From Azolla caroliniana (Eukaryota > Polypodiophyta), in NCBI GenBank assembly GCA_043228905.1, contig JBHGNT010000089.1, positions 1-64,000 on the forward strand: a DNA stretch of 64,000 nucleotides, read 5' to 3'. Under the pieces are notes generated by a model, which saw only the letters and a list, made by a program, of their open reading frames with translations, was not told where the DNA came from and ran no database searches. Position numbers and translations under genes: made by a program. Shown piece after piece: positions 52,251 to 61,683 of this stretch (position 1 is the stretch's first letter; each line of letters opens with the position of its first letter).

Positions 52251-53680
52251 GCGACATACCGGAAGAGAGGCGTCTAGCTGGATTCCCTCGAGTGGCGATG
52301 CCGGGTATCCATACGGAGGTGCTCGAGGTATGGGCCGAGAGCCGGACCTGGGAGAAGTTCGAAGGTCGGCTCCTTGAAAAATACGGGCTTGAAGATGCGC
52401 TTCGACTTTCGAAGCGGGACTTCATGGAGTGGGTGGAGACCCCCGACAAAGGAAGGAATGCGTCGGTGCTCCTCCGGGAGTTTGAGGAACGCTTCGTGCG
52501 CCTCTCGGTGCTTGACTGGACCATTCTGGACACAAGCCGCGTCCTATTGTTTGTTAAGTCAGTTGATGAGCGGGATCGGGAGCAGGTAGGCCTCCTATTG
52601 GAGACTGATGACGGGCTGACGGGCGACTGGGCCGTGGAGAAAAGGGTCTATGGCCGTTTCGACAAATGACGGGAATGGGTTGACAAAGGATCGACAGGGG
52701 CGGGCTCTGTCACAGCGAGGAAGCTCGAGCCAATGCCACCAACGCGAAGGGAAGAGACCCGAGATTGGCTCGAGACCGGATCGGCTTCGACCGACATGGT
52801 CAAGGGCTCGTCCGGGGGAGCAACTCTGGAGGAACTGACGCGGATGGTAAAGGATCTGCAGATCGTCCAGGCACGGAGGGACGGTAGTGAATAGGGCCGT
52901 GACCGACGACCTCTGGTTGGAAACAGGTGCATGTGGTTTGACACGGTTGGCCACATCCGGAAGGACTGCGGGGACTTCGTCAAGGCGATGAGAAGCAACA
53001 TGGTGTACCTGTGGAACGGTCGGGTGCACGCCAGCGAAACTCGAAGGCCCCTGGACCTGAACGTCGGGCGAGGGGGTATGAAAAGGCTGATGGAGGAGGC
53101 GGCGGCTCGTCACGCGGAGACCGTCCACTATTCAGCGTCAGCTGGTATTCGGGTCGGAGGTGGCGAGGCCCCGAAGACGAACATAGCCTGGTTCTGGCCG
53201 ACGATGCTAGAAGGCCTCGCCGGCGCACGACTAAGGAAAGAAGAGGTGGACCGCGCGGAAAAACGGGTTCGGGAGGTGACCGGGTGGAGTGACCCGTTGG
53301 AAGAAAAGATGGGCTTCGTCGAAGCCGCTTGTCAAAACTACGAGGCTCTGGTGGAGGACAAGCGGGTAGGGAAAACTGGAGGGGCCGGGCCCTCACAACG
53401 ATATGAAACTCGATTCGGGCAAAGACGAAATGAGGCCGGTGTAACCGGCGCCCAGGATAATCCCAAGAGGGGCGGGTACCGGCTGGGCACAGAAATCGAA
53501 AGATCCACGGACCTGCGAAAGGTCCTGGAAGAACGAATCCTCGATAGCAAGGTGGAACTGTCGCTGAGGGAAGTGCTCGGGATCGCCAAGAAGGAGTTCC
53601 ACGACTCCATCGTAGACTTGGTGAAGAGGAAGAGGCTGTCGACGGAGACAGAACTGGAGAAGCCGGTGGAGGTGCGGTGA
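52251..53680 (+). pseudogene. Element B gag
   Basis: One frame with two stops (TGA 52667-52669 and TAG 52892-52894). It holds WEKFEGRLLEKYGLEDALRL and FMEWVETPDKGRNAS, a retroviral-type capsid region, then a zinc knuckle CMWFDTVGHIRKDC whose second Cys is Phe, then NIAWFWPTMLEGLAGAR and ERILDSKVELSLREVLGIA, FHDSIVDLVKRKR. The order and motifs match B' on the minus strand at 19183-14693. The frame ends at TGA 53678-53680; the protease follows in the -1 frame. The first probable ATG is 52298. Confidence 0.8.
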
Positions 53681-53697
53681 CGACGCACATAGAGGAC

Positions 53698-54204
53698 ATG
53701 GCGCTGGAAGAGGAGTTGGCAGAGAGCCACTATTCGAGGCCGCACTGGGCCAGAGTGACCATGGAGACCCCCGTGAAGATCGGAGATGGTCATGAACCGG
53801 TGGTGGCGCTGGTGGACTACGGTTCAGAAATCAATTTGATGTCCATGGACTTCTATAAGAAAGGGAAATGGCCGATCAACACCAAGCACGGGTGGAAAAT
53901 ACGGGCAGCGACGCGTGCCACCGAAGAACTGCATGGAGCCTACCCGAACGTACGAGTGAAGATCGGTGATGTCGAGATTGACCAGCACTTCTTCGTGCAG
54001 GAGACGTCCTCACATCCGGTTATACTAGGAGAACCGTACATCACGGCAGCACGGATGGAGACCAAGGTGCTGCTGGACAACGGCTCGGCCTATGCAAGGG
54101 TCAAGAGCCAGGATGGGTGTCACTCGGTCCAGTTCCTGACGGTGAGACCGAACCATGAGCGGAACCGCGAGACCCTCGGGGGCGAAAGCCGAGAGGATTT
54201 TTAG
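53698..54204 (+). pseudogene. Element B protease
   Basis: ATG 53698 in the -1 frame relative to gag. LAESHYSRPHWARVTMETPV precedes the aspartic protease core EPVVALVDYGSEINLMSMDF (D-Y-G-S in place of D-S/T-G) and the flap and C-terminal part VEIDQHFFVQ, SHPVILGEPYITAAR. B' has D-H-G-S at the same place. In B' gag and protease share one frame, so the shift in B is a mutation or slippage site. After 54204 a further frame leads through EAVSFVDTLGEL to the chromovirus insertion. Confidence 0.75.
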
Positions 54205-54478
54205 AGAGGGCTATCAAGGCGTGGGGCTGCGATAGTCCGGACACTTCGGGAAAACCCCACAAGTGTACGATAGCAAAGAAGACCTGTGCTATAAGTAGGA
54301 AATTTTGGTTCTCCGACAACGGAGGGTGTATGATAGTCGACGTTGTTGGTCGGAAGAAGAAAAGGGCGGAGGAGCAACTTCGGGCATGTGATATCCTCGG
54401 CCTTGGAGAGGAAATCAACGGAGCCGTGGAGGCAGTCTCTTTCGTCGATACCTTGGGGGAGCTGTGACAGGTAGTCAG

Positions 54479-54768
54479 TGTCATAACTAGACTCGAACCC
54501 ATAACCTTTTGTTACACGGGTCGAGACTTTACCATTAGGTTATGAATTGTAATTTGAAGAATATTATTTTCATTTAGGTTTTATTGGGAAATTGATGTAT
54601 ATTCCAGATTTCTCTGGAACATTCTAGAAACTTCAGGAGTATTCCTGAAGACACTATAAAAGGAGGCGCAAGGCATTAGTTCGAACCAAATCGGTTCAAC
54701 GCCAGTCTTAAGCCTTCTAACTACTGTTGTATATCTTCCGTCATATAATACATATATCTTTCGCATCA

Positions 54769-54804
<36 letters not shown>

Positions 54805-54937
54805 ACTCATTCCTTCTCTCAAAGTTCGACACCTCTCATAGTACTAATCCTTCTCTGTCTTAGTACTATTCCCCAACAATAGTACTAATCCTTCTTTTAG
54901 TACTAATTCCTTCTCTGCCTTAATAGAGTTCCTGACA
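54479..54937 (+). repeat. Chromovirus M 5' LTR
   Basis: 459 bases, with TATAAAA at 54655-54661 and a (CT)n tract at about 54774-54800. One base differs from the 3' LTR. Confidence 0.95.
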
Positions 54938-55025
54938 GTTTGAACCGATTTTGACTACTAGTCTCCCTCTTCCTTCTGTCTCCCTCCTTTCCTACTAGTC
55001 TCTTATTTCCCTTTTCCTTCATCCC

Positions 55026-56195
55026 ATGGCCACCGTTAGCGCTGAAGAGTATCAATCCGTTTTCTCGGAATTTGAATGCTTGAAAGAGAAGTTTCATGCT
55101 TTGGAACAAGAAAATCAACGCTTGTTGGGGGATCTTCAGCAAATTTCCTTAGAAAAGCAGCAAACGCAACAACAGCATGGGGAACTTGCGTTACGCGTGC
55201 AACAACTCGAAGCAACCATCGTAGCAATGCAACAACAAGGGCACGGAGCACAAGGGATTCATAAAGAACCCAAGATTGGCCTTCCCACGAAGTTCGATGG
55301 AACGCGATCGCAGTTTAGAGGGTTTCTTAACCAGGTACGGTTAGTTATTCAAATGCATCCGTCCCGATATCCCACCGATGCATCACGAGTGGGTTTAGTA
55401 GGCACGTTGTTAAATGGCTCAGCATTAGCATGGTTCGCTCCGCTACTAGAAAAGGAATCTCCAGTACTAAATAATTTTGAAGAATTCATAAGTGAGTTTA
55501 AAGCATGTTTTGGAGATACTGACAGCATAAGGACTGCAATCAACAAAATCCGGCGATTACGCCAAGGTGACCGTCCAGCCTCCGCATATGCTGCAGATTT
55601 CCGCCTACTCGCCGCCGATATCCCCTGGGATGATCAAGCATTGATGGAGCAGTTCCGCTATGGTCTACGCAACGATGTCAAGGATTTACTCTTGACTTTC
55701 CCTGAAGAGCCAAAATCATTAACAGAAGCAATCAGTCGAGCGGTCAGATGTGACAACCGCCTCTTCGAGCGACGTTCGGAACGACAATTTCAGATGCCGA
55801 GGGCAAGATCCGAGCCTACCTATGCCTCAGTGGTAGCGAAACCTTTTCAAAGGGAGTCACATAATGCGCCTCCAGTAAGTACTCCAACTCCAATGGAAAT
55901 TGACACTACACGTCGTCGTGGGCCGCTATCGGAGGAGGAAAAGCAACGACGCCGAACAAACCGATTATGCCTTTATTGCGGTGGACCAGGGCATATCGCG
56001 ATAAACTGTCCCCATAGACCAAGAAGGCAGGTAAACCAAGTCATTGTTAGTTCTGACTATACTAAACCCGAGTCTATTTCAGTAGGAATCTCTGATAATC
56101 CTCATAGTCATAATAGTCCTAATAGTACTAATAGTCCGAATCTCGTAAACAAATTTGATGTCCTTAGCCAATTAGAAGAAGAGTTAAACGACTAA
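55026..56195 (+). CDS. Chromovirus M Gag (389 residues)
   Basis: ATG 55026 (CCCATGG context). Residues 8-80 form a Gln/Glu-rich coiled coil. The capsid follows with GLPTKFDGTRSQFRGFLNQV, SRVGLVGTLLNGSALAWFAP and FEEFISEFKACFGD, the retrotransposon-Gag pattern seen in sushi/Tf1 elements. Zinc knuckle CLYCGGPGHIAINC is at about 315-328. The C-terminus has an NSPNSTNSPN-like repeat. The stop at 56193-56195 lies six bases after a GTTAAAC heptamer that would shift ribosomes into pol (see findings). Confidence 0.93.
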   Translation: MATVSAEEYQSVFSEFECLKEKFHALEQENQRLLGDLQQISLEKQQTQQQHGELALRVQQLEATIVAMQQQGHGAQGIHKEPKIGLPTKFDGTRSQFRGFLNQVRLVIQMHPSRYPTDASRVGLVGTLLNGSALAWFAPLLEKESPVLNNFEEFISEFKACFGDTDSIRTAINKIRRLRQGDRPASAYAADFRLLAADIPWDDQALMEQFRYGLRNDVKDLLLTFPEEPKSLTEAISRAVRCDNRLFERRSERQFQMPRARSEPTYASVVAKPFQRESHNAPPVSTPTPMEIDTTRRRGPLSEEEKQRRRTNRLCLYCGGPGHIAINCPHRPRRQVNQVIVSSDYTKPESISVGISDNPHSHNSPNSTNSPNLVNKFDVLSQLEEELND

Positions 56196-59100
56196 GTCCA
56201 GCCAAAATAGGAGCCGTTTGGTTGGACAGCCCTAGATCTGTGCAGCCCATTAGTGGTTCCATTCCCTCTAAGCAAGTTAGTGATGTGTTCGTAGCCCAAG
56301 TAGCAGTTAGTACTAAAAGTACCCCTCCAGTACATACCTTAGCCCTTCTAGATTCCGGAGCTAATTCTTGCTTCATGGATAGGAATTTTGCCCGAGCTCA
56401 TCAGATATCTCTCAGAAAGCTCCCATGTCCAGCCTCAGTAGTAGTCATTGATGGTCGTCCCATTGCTTCTGGTAATATCATAGAAGAGTCGGAACCCGTT
56501 AATATTGTCCTAGATAACTTAACATGTGTAGTATCATTTAATATTATTAGTATTCCAGAACATCCCATAGTTTTAGGATTACCATGGTTCGAGTTACATG
56601 ACCCAGACATAGATTGGAGGACAAGGGAAATCCGGTTGCGACAAACCCAAGGATCTACCCAGAAGGTTGCAACCATTTCGCTACGTCAGTTGCGTGAGGA
56701 AGGGCGCAAGGAGGAAATGTTTCTCTTCGCAATATCAGTACAACCCTCCAGCACCACCAAAGAGGAGTCCACCGTTCAACTTCCCGAGAAGTATCGTCAG
56801 TATGCTGATGTGTTCGATAAAGTACAAGCCAACACACTTCCTCATCATCGGCCGTACGACTGCGCCATCGACTTACAACCGGGAAAAGAGCCGCCATGGG
56901 GGCCGATCTACAATTTGTCACCAACCGAGCTAGAAGTCCTTCGAGCCTATATAGAGGAGAATTTGGAGAACGGTTTCATTCGGCATTCGAAATCTCCAGC
57001 CGGCGCACCCATTTTCTTCGTCAAGAAAAAAGATGGCTCGCTTCGACTCGTTGTAGATTACCGTGGCTTGAATAAGGTCACAGTAAGAAATAGGTATGCT
57101 CTTCCCCTTATCTCAAGTCTTTTAGAACGGATCAACGGTGCCAGGTTCTTCACGAAGATCGACTTACGAGGAGCCTATAACCTCGTACGGATCCGACCAG
57201 GAGATGAATTGAAGACCGCGTTTCGCACCAGATATGGGCACTTCGAGTATACGGTCATGCCGTTCGGACTCACTAATGCGCCGGCAGTCTTCCAGCACAT
57301 GGCGAATGATATATTTCGAGATCTCTTGGATGATTTTTTGATCATCTATTTGGATGATCTACTGGTTTATTCAAAGACCCAAGAAGAACATGATTCTCAT
57401 GTACTATTAGTACTAAAACGACTTCGAGAACATGGTCTGTATGCAAAGTTAGAGAAATGTAGTTTCGGGTGCAACCAAGTGGAGTTTCTCGGCTATGTCA
57501 TCTCCTCAGAAGGCATATCTATGGACCCAGCCAAGGTCAAAACGGTGATAGAATGGCACACTCCGCGTTCGGTGCGGGATGTGCAATGCTTCCTAGGCTT
57601 TGCAAATTTTTACCGGAAGTTTATACAAAATTACTCAAAAATTGTGCTGCCTCTCACACAGCTCACCAGGAAGGGACAATCATTCATTTGTTCTAAAGAG
57701 ACGGACATGGCTTTCGAGAGTCTTAAGAAGGCGTTTACATCAGCTCCAATTTTAGGTCATGTGGATCCGGAAAAACCATTCATTATCGAAGCTGACGCAT
57801 CGGATTTCGCATTGGGGAGCATTCTGTCACAACAGGGTAACGACGAGAAGCTACATCCTGTGGCTTTCCACTCCCGTAAGTTTGACGCCGCCGAAATCAA
57901 CTACGAAATTCATGATAAAGAGCTATTAGCAATAGTTGATTCTTTTATGCAATGGAGGCATTTCCTGGAGGGATCTCCTCATCAGGTCACTGTATTCAGT
58001 GACCACAAGAACCTTGCCTACTTTCAAGATGCTCGTGTACTGAATCGACGTCAAGCTCGGTGGGCCCACTTCCTCACACGCTTCGACTTCAAAATTACAT
58101 ATCGTCCGGGGAAGCACCAAGGGAAGGCAGATGCATTATCACGGCGTTCGTATCTAACACCACGTCCCGGTGAGCCAGCTTTCGATAACCAGAAGCAAGT
58201 AATCTTGGGTCCAGCACGACTGCAAGCAGCACAGGTCTTTGACATGCCCGTGGATTCCGACATTACCAATACTATACGTGAGGACTTGAAGACTGACGCT
58301 TTCGCCCAAGCTATACTAGCACAAATTGACCTCTCTCGAGCGTCATGTTCACAATCACAATCACCAGGTACGGATTATCGGCAATTCAAATACTGTGATG
58401 GATTACTCTTCTTTAAAGAACTTTTGTATGTTCCTAATGGTTCTTGCCGCCTTCGAGTAGTACAAAACTGCCATGACACATTTACAGCAGGACATTTTGG
58501 TAGTACTAAAACATTAGATTTAGTACAACGATCATTCTGGTGGCCCCGTATGCGACAATTTGTCGAAGATTTTGTTCGGACTTGCGATACATGCTGCAGA
58601 GCGAAAATGCCAAGACATCATCCATATGGTTTATTAGAACCATTACCAATTCCAAGCAAGCCATGGCAATCCATTGCTCTTGACTTCATTACAGATCTTC
58701 CAGTCTCTAAGGGATTCAGTGCGATTCTCACAGTGGTGGATCGATATACGAAGATGGCTCATTTCTTACCATGTACTAAAGAAATATCTAGTGAAGACAC
58801 CGCCGAAATTGTCATGCGGGAAGTATGTCGGCATCATGGACTCCCTGATAATATCATCAGCGATCGTGGACCCCAGTTTGTGTCAAAATTCTGGAAGCAC
58901 CTTTTTAAAATGCTGAAGGTCACTTGTAACCTCTCCTCCGGCTACCACCCACAAACCGACGGTCAAGCCGAACGAACAAATCAAACACTGGAGCAGTATC
59001 TGCGGTGCTTTCTCAACTATCATCAGAATGACTGGGCAGATATTCTTCAGTTCGCCGAATTTGCCTATAATAACGCTATCCACGCATCGACTAAAGTCAC

Positions 59101-59779
59101 GCCATTCTACGCTTATACGGGATATCATCCCCGGTGGTGTATCCTTGAAACCCCAGAAGTGTCCACAAATCCTTGCGCGGAGGATCGTTTGGAGCGGTTA
59201 CGCAAGATACAAGCGGATTTATCTACTCAACTCCAGCAAGCTCAACAATCACACAAGGACTACGCAGATCGTCATCGACTTCCATCCAGTTTTAACATTG
59301 GAGATCGGGTGTGGCTGCTACGACGACACATCAAGACTACTCGCCCATGTGAGAAGTTGGATTATCGGCGATTAGGTCCTTTCCGTATTATCGGGAAGAT
59401 TAATGATGTCGCTTTTCGTCTCGAGCTACCTCCGCAACTTCGGATACATCCGGTGTTTCATAGTTCTCTCCTCGAACCCTATCACGAGAGCACTATCCCA
59501 GGACGTACTATACAACCTCCACCTCCTATCGAGCTCGAAGATGGACCTGAGTATGAGGTCGCTGCCATCCTCGATTCCAAGATTGTTCGCAACAAGCTCT
59601 ACTATCTAGTCGATTGGCAAGGATATAGTCCCAGCGAGCGTACTTGGGAACCGATCGAGAATGTGACCAATGCTCGTGCTCTTCTAGAAGACTTCCATCG
59701 ACGATATCCCGAGAAACCGGGTCCTCAATCCAAAACGACTCGTGAAACTCGTCGTTTTAAAGGGGGGATAGTGTCATAA
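56168..59779 (+). CDS. Chromovirus M Pol (protease, RT, RNase H, integrase, chromodomain)
   Basis: The frame is open from 56168 to TAA 59777-59779 and lies -1 to gag, with a 28-base overlap and no ATG near its start, so translation by frameshifting is likely. Domains in order (residues counted from 56222): protease ALLDSGANSCFMD (about 40); RT with VVDYRGLNKVTVRNRYALPL and YLDDLLVYS (about 376); RNase H IIEADASDFALGSIL (about 520); integrase zinc site HDTFTAGHFGS...CDTCCRAK (about 755); catalytic LDFITDLP, SDRGPQFVSKFW and GQAERTNQ; C-terminal VWLLRRHIKTTRPCEKLDYR; chromodomain YEVAAILDSK, YYLVDWQGY and RTWEPIENV (about 1108-1160). All catalytic residues checked are present. The chromodomain should direct integration to marked chromatin. 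Confidence 0.93.
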   Translation, partial: PIRRRVKRLSPAKIGAVWLDSPRSVQPISGSIPSKQVSDVFVAQVAVSTKSTPPVHTLALLDSGANSCFMDRNFARAHQISLRKLPCPASVVVIDGRPIASGNIIEESEPVNIVLDNLTCVVSFNIISIPEHPIVLGLPWFELHDPDIDWRTREIRLRQTQGSTQKVATISLRQLREEGRKEEMFLFAISVQPSSTTKEESTVQLPEKYRQYADVFDKVQANTLPHHRPYDCAIDLQPGKEPPWGPIYNLSPTELEVLRAYIEENLENGFIRHSKSPAGAPIFFVKKKDGSLRLVVDYRGLNKVTVRNRYALPLISSLLERINGARFFTKIDLRGAYNLVRIRPGDELKTAFRTRYGHFEYTVMPFGLTNAPAVFQHMANDIFRDLLDDFLIIYLDDLLVYSKTQEEHDSHVLLVLKRLREHGLYAKLEKCSFGCNQVEFLGYVISSEGISMDPAKVKTVIEWHTPRSVRDVQCFLGFANFYRKFIQNYSKIVLPLTQLTRKGQSFICSKETDMAFESLKKAFTSAPILGHVDPEKPFIIEADASDFALGSILSQQGNDEKLHPVAFHSRKFDAAEINYEIHDKELLAIVDSFMQWRHFLEGSPHQVTVFSDHKNLAYFQDARVLNRRQARWAHFLTRFDFKITYRPGKHQGKADALSRRSYLTPRPGEPAFDNQKQVILGPARLQAAQVFDMPVDSDITNTIREDLKTDAFAQAILAQIDLSRASCSQSQSPGTDYRQFKYCDGLLFFKELLYVPNGSCRLRVVQNCHDTFTAGHFGSTKTLDLVQRSFWWPRMRQFVEDFVRTCDTCCRAKMPRHHPYGLLEPLPIPSKPWQSIALDFITDLPVSKGFSAILTVVDRYTKMAHFLPCTKEISSEDTAEIVMREVCRHHGLPDNIISDRGPQFVSKFWKHLFKMLKVTCNLSSGYHPQTDGQAERTNQTLEQYLRCFLNYHQNDWADILQFAEFAYNNAIHASTKVTPFYAYTGYHPRWCILETPEVSTNPCAEDRLERLRKIQADLSTQLQQAQQSHKDYADRHRLPSSFNIGDRVWLLRRHIKTTRPCEKLDYRRLGPFRIIGKINDVAFRLELPPQLRIHPVFHSSLLEPYHESTIPGRTIQPPPPIELEDGPEYEVAAILDSKIVRNKLYYLVDWQGYSPSERTWEPIENVTNARALLEDFHRRYPEKPGPQSKTTRETRRFKGGIVS
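56183..56227 (+). promoter_or_regulatory. Predicted -1 ribosomal frameshift signal
   Basis: Slippery heptamer G-TTA-AAC at 56183-56189 in the gag frame, a six-base spacer holding the gag stop, then an 8-bp hairpin GTCCAGCC (56196-56203) with GGTTGGAC (56220-56227), including one G-U. Loop bases GGAGCC (56210-56215) can pair with GGTTCC (56255-56260) to form a pseudoknot. Confidence 0.65.
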
Positions 59780-60061
59780 CTAGACTCGAACCCATAACCT
59801 TTTGTTACACGGGTCGAGGCTTTACCATTAGGTTATGAATTGTAATTTGAAGAATATTATTTTCATTTAGGTTTTATTGGGAAATTGATGTATATTCCAG
59901 ATTTCTCTGGAACATTCTAGAAACTTCAGGAGTATTCCTGAAGACACTATAAAAGGAGGCGCAAGGCATTAGTTCGAACCAAATCGGTTCAACGCCAGTC
60001 TTAAGCCTTCTAACTACTGTTGTATATCTTCCGTCATATAATACATATATCTTTCGCATCA

Positions 60062-60097
<36 letters not shown>

Positions 60098-60230
60098 ACT
60101 CATTCCTTCTCTCAAAGTTCGACACCTCTCATAGTACTAATCCTTCTCTGTCTTAGTACTATTCCCCAACAATAGTACTAATCCTTCTTTTAGTACTAAT
60201 TCCTTCTCTGCCTTAATAGAGTTCCTGACA
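59772..60230 (+). repeat. Chromovirus M 3' LTR
   Basis: 459 bases. The sequence before it (AAAGGGGGGATAG) is the polypurine tract, overlapping the end of pol. Confidence 0.95.
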
Positions 60231-61050
60231 GTCAGAGGAGTCCTTAAAGAGGACCGGACGATTCCGGTATGTTCAGAAAGGATGTACGAAGTCATGGCGG
60301 ACTTCAGTAGAGGGCTCGAGTCGGATCAGACGGCCCGGATGGACACGAGGTACAAGACTGTGGACCAGAAGGTGAGGCCAGTCGCGGCTCCCTTGCCAGA
60401 GGGCAGCGAGTTGCGAATAAAGGGGGTTGCGTCGGACCCGAGTTTACGAAATCCGGCCCGCATAGGACACACGTTCACCGACATAACGTTGCGCGAGCTC
60501 AAAATCGGTGGGGGCGGCTTCCTACTGCTGGCGGAAGAGGACCGTTTTCGGGGAATGCTCAGAAGGCACGGGAAGGCTTTCGCATTCTCACCGGAGGAGA
60601 TCGGGTGCGTAGACCCGACAGTCGTGGAATCGATGGTGATATTCACGGTACCGCATGTGCCGTGGAGTCTCAAACCGATTCCAGTACCCAGAGCTCACAT
60701 CCCGAAGCTGATGGAGCTGTTAAAGCAGAAGGTCGAGATGTGAATCCTCGAACCGTCGAGTGCCCCATATTCGAATCGGTGGTTTACCATGCCGAAGAAG
60801 GATGGCACACTGCGCTTTATTCAAGACCTGCAACCGGTCAACAAGGTGACCATTCGAAACGCAGGAATCGGACCGACAATAGATGAGTTCGCGGAGGCCT
60901 TCGCCGGAAGGTCGATTTACTCGGCTGGTGATCTCTACTCGGGGTACGATCAGTTCCAGCTAGCCATAGAGAGCAGAGACATCACGACAATGCGAACTCC
61001 TCTCGGCCTAGTACGGATGTGTACCCTACCACAAGGAGGGACGAACTCGG
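60231..61050 (+). pseudogene. Element B pol, connection region and reverse transcriptase start
   Basis: Continues element B after chromovirus M: GVLKEDRTIPVCSERMYEVM, then a region with IGHTFTDITLRELKIGGGGF and RHGKAFAFSPEEIGCV. After an in-frame TGA (60741-60743) comes the RT N-terminus MPKKDGTLRFIQDLQPVNKV, YSAGDLYSGYDQFQLAIESR and MRTPLGLVRMCTLPQGGTNS. The RT is of an unusual Ty3 type that I associate more with fungal-like elements than with common angiosperm ones. It is cut at 61050 by copia J before the YxDD box. Confidence 0.75.
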
Positions 61051-61673
61051 TGTTGCGAATCGATGCTTCGCTTCACCTTCTCCACTCGGCCACAACCAAG
61101 TAATCGCGGATCAATGCAGCAGAAAATAGGAATCAAACGGAGAAACAAAACGCGAACACAAGGATTAACGTGGAAAACCCTAGATGGGAAAAACCACGGG
61201 AGTACAAGACTCCAAACCAACACTATACAAAGAGAAGTATACAATGGCGAGCTGCAAGGCGACGACCTTGAGCTCGCTGTCCTCGCCACAGGCGGCGGAA
61301 ATACACAGAGGCGTCGACCTCTTCCTCTCTCTCTCTCTCTCGCGCGATCTATCTCTCTCTCTCACGGCTGCTCTCTCTCTTCACTCCTCTAGAGTGGAAA
61401 AACAGAAAAATGAATAGCAACAACAAAACTGTTTGCCCTAAGTCATATTTATACACATATGACTTTAGGGCTATTTACAACTATAGCCTCAAGGGCCCTT
61501 GGCAAACATATTCGCAGATATGTCCCCGCATCCGGATCTCTCTCCGGGTACATTCGTCATCCGGTACCGAAACCGGGGTCTTCATCATCCGGTTCCGAAA
61601 CCGAAACCGGGCTTGTCGGCATTCACCTTCGGACATCCGACCATCCCATCCGAAAGGGACCATAATCCCAACA
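61051..61673 (-). mobile_element. Copia J 3' LTR
   Basis: 623 bases, TGTTGGGATTATGG...TTCGCAACA on the minus strand. The polypurine tract GTGAAGGGGGAGTT (minus, 61674-61687) abuts it. (CT)n tracts lie at about 61325-61380. The left neighbour is element B RT, interrupted in mid-gene; the candidate target duplication CTCGG (61046-61050) cannot be checked because the other end is outside the window. Confidence 0.85.
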
Positions 61674-61683
61674 AACTCCCCCT

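Larger units (their letters stand above)
54479..60230 (+). mobile_element. Chromovirus M: intact, very young Ty3/gypsy element
   Basis: Two 459-base LTRs (54479-54937 and 59772-60230), TGTCATAAC...CCTGACA, identical except A/G at 54526/59819. The target duplication GTCAG flanks the element (54474-54478 and 60231-60235), and element B resumes in frame on the right. Gag and pol are both open. The LTR has ACTATAAAAGG (54653-54663), a (CT)n tract and repeated TAGTACTA motifs. The primer site (GTTTGAACCGATTTTG after the LTR) is not recognised. Gag and integrase/chromodomain features place it with Tf1/sushi/Tcn1-type chromoviruses rather than the common angiosperm clades; this is by eye. Confidence 0.95.
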
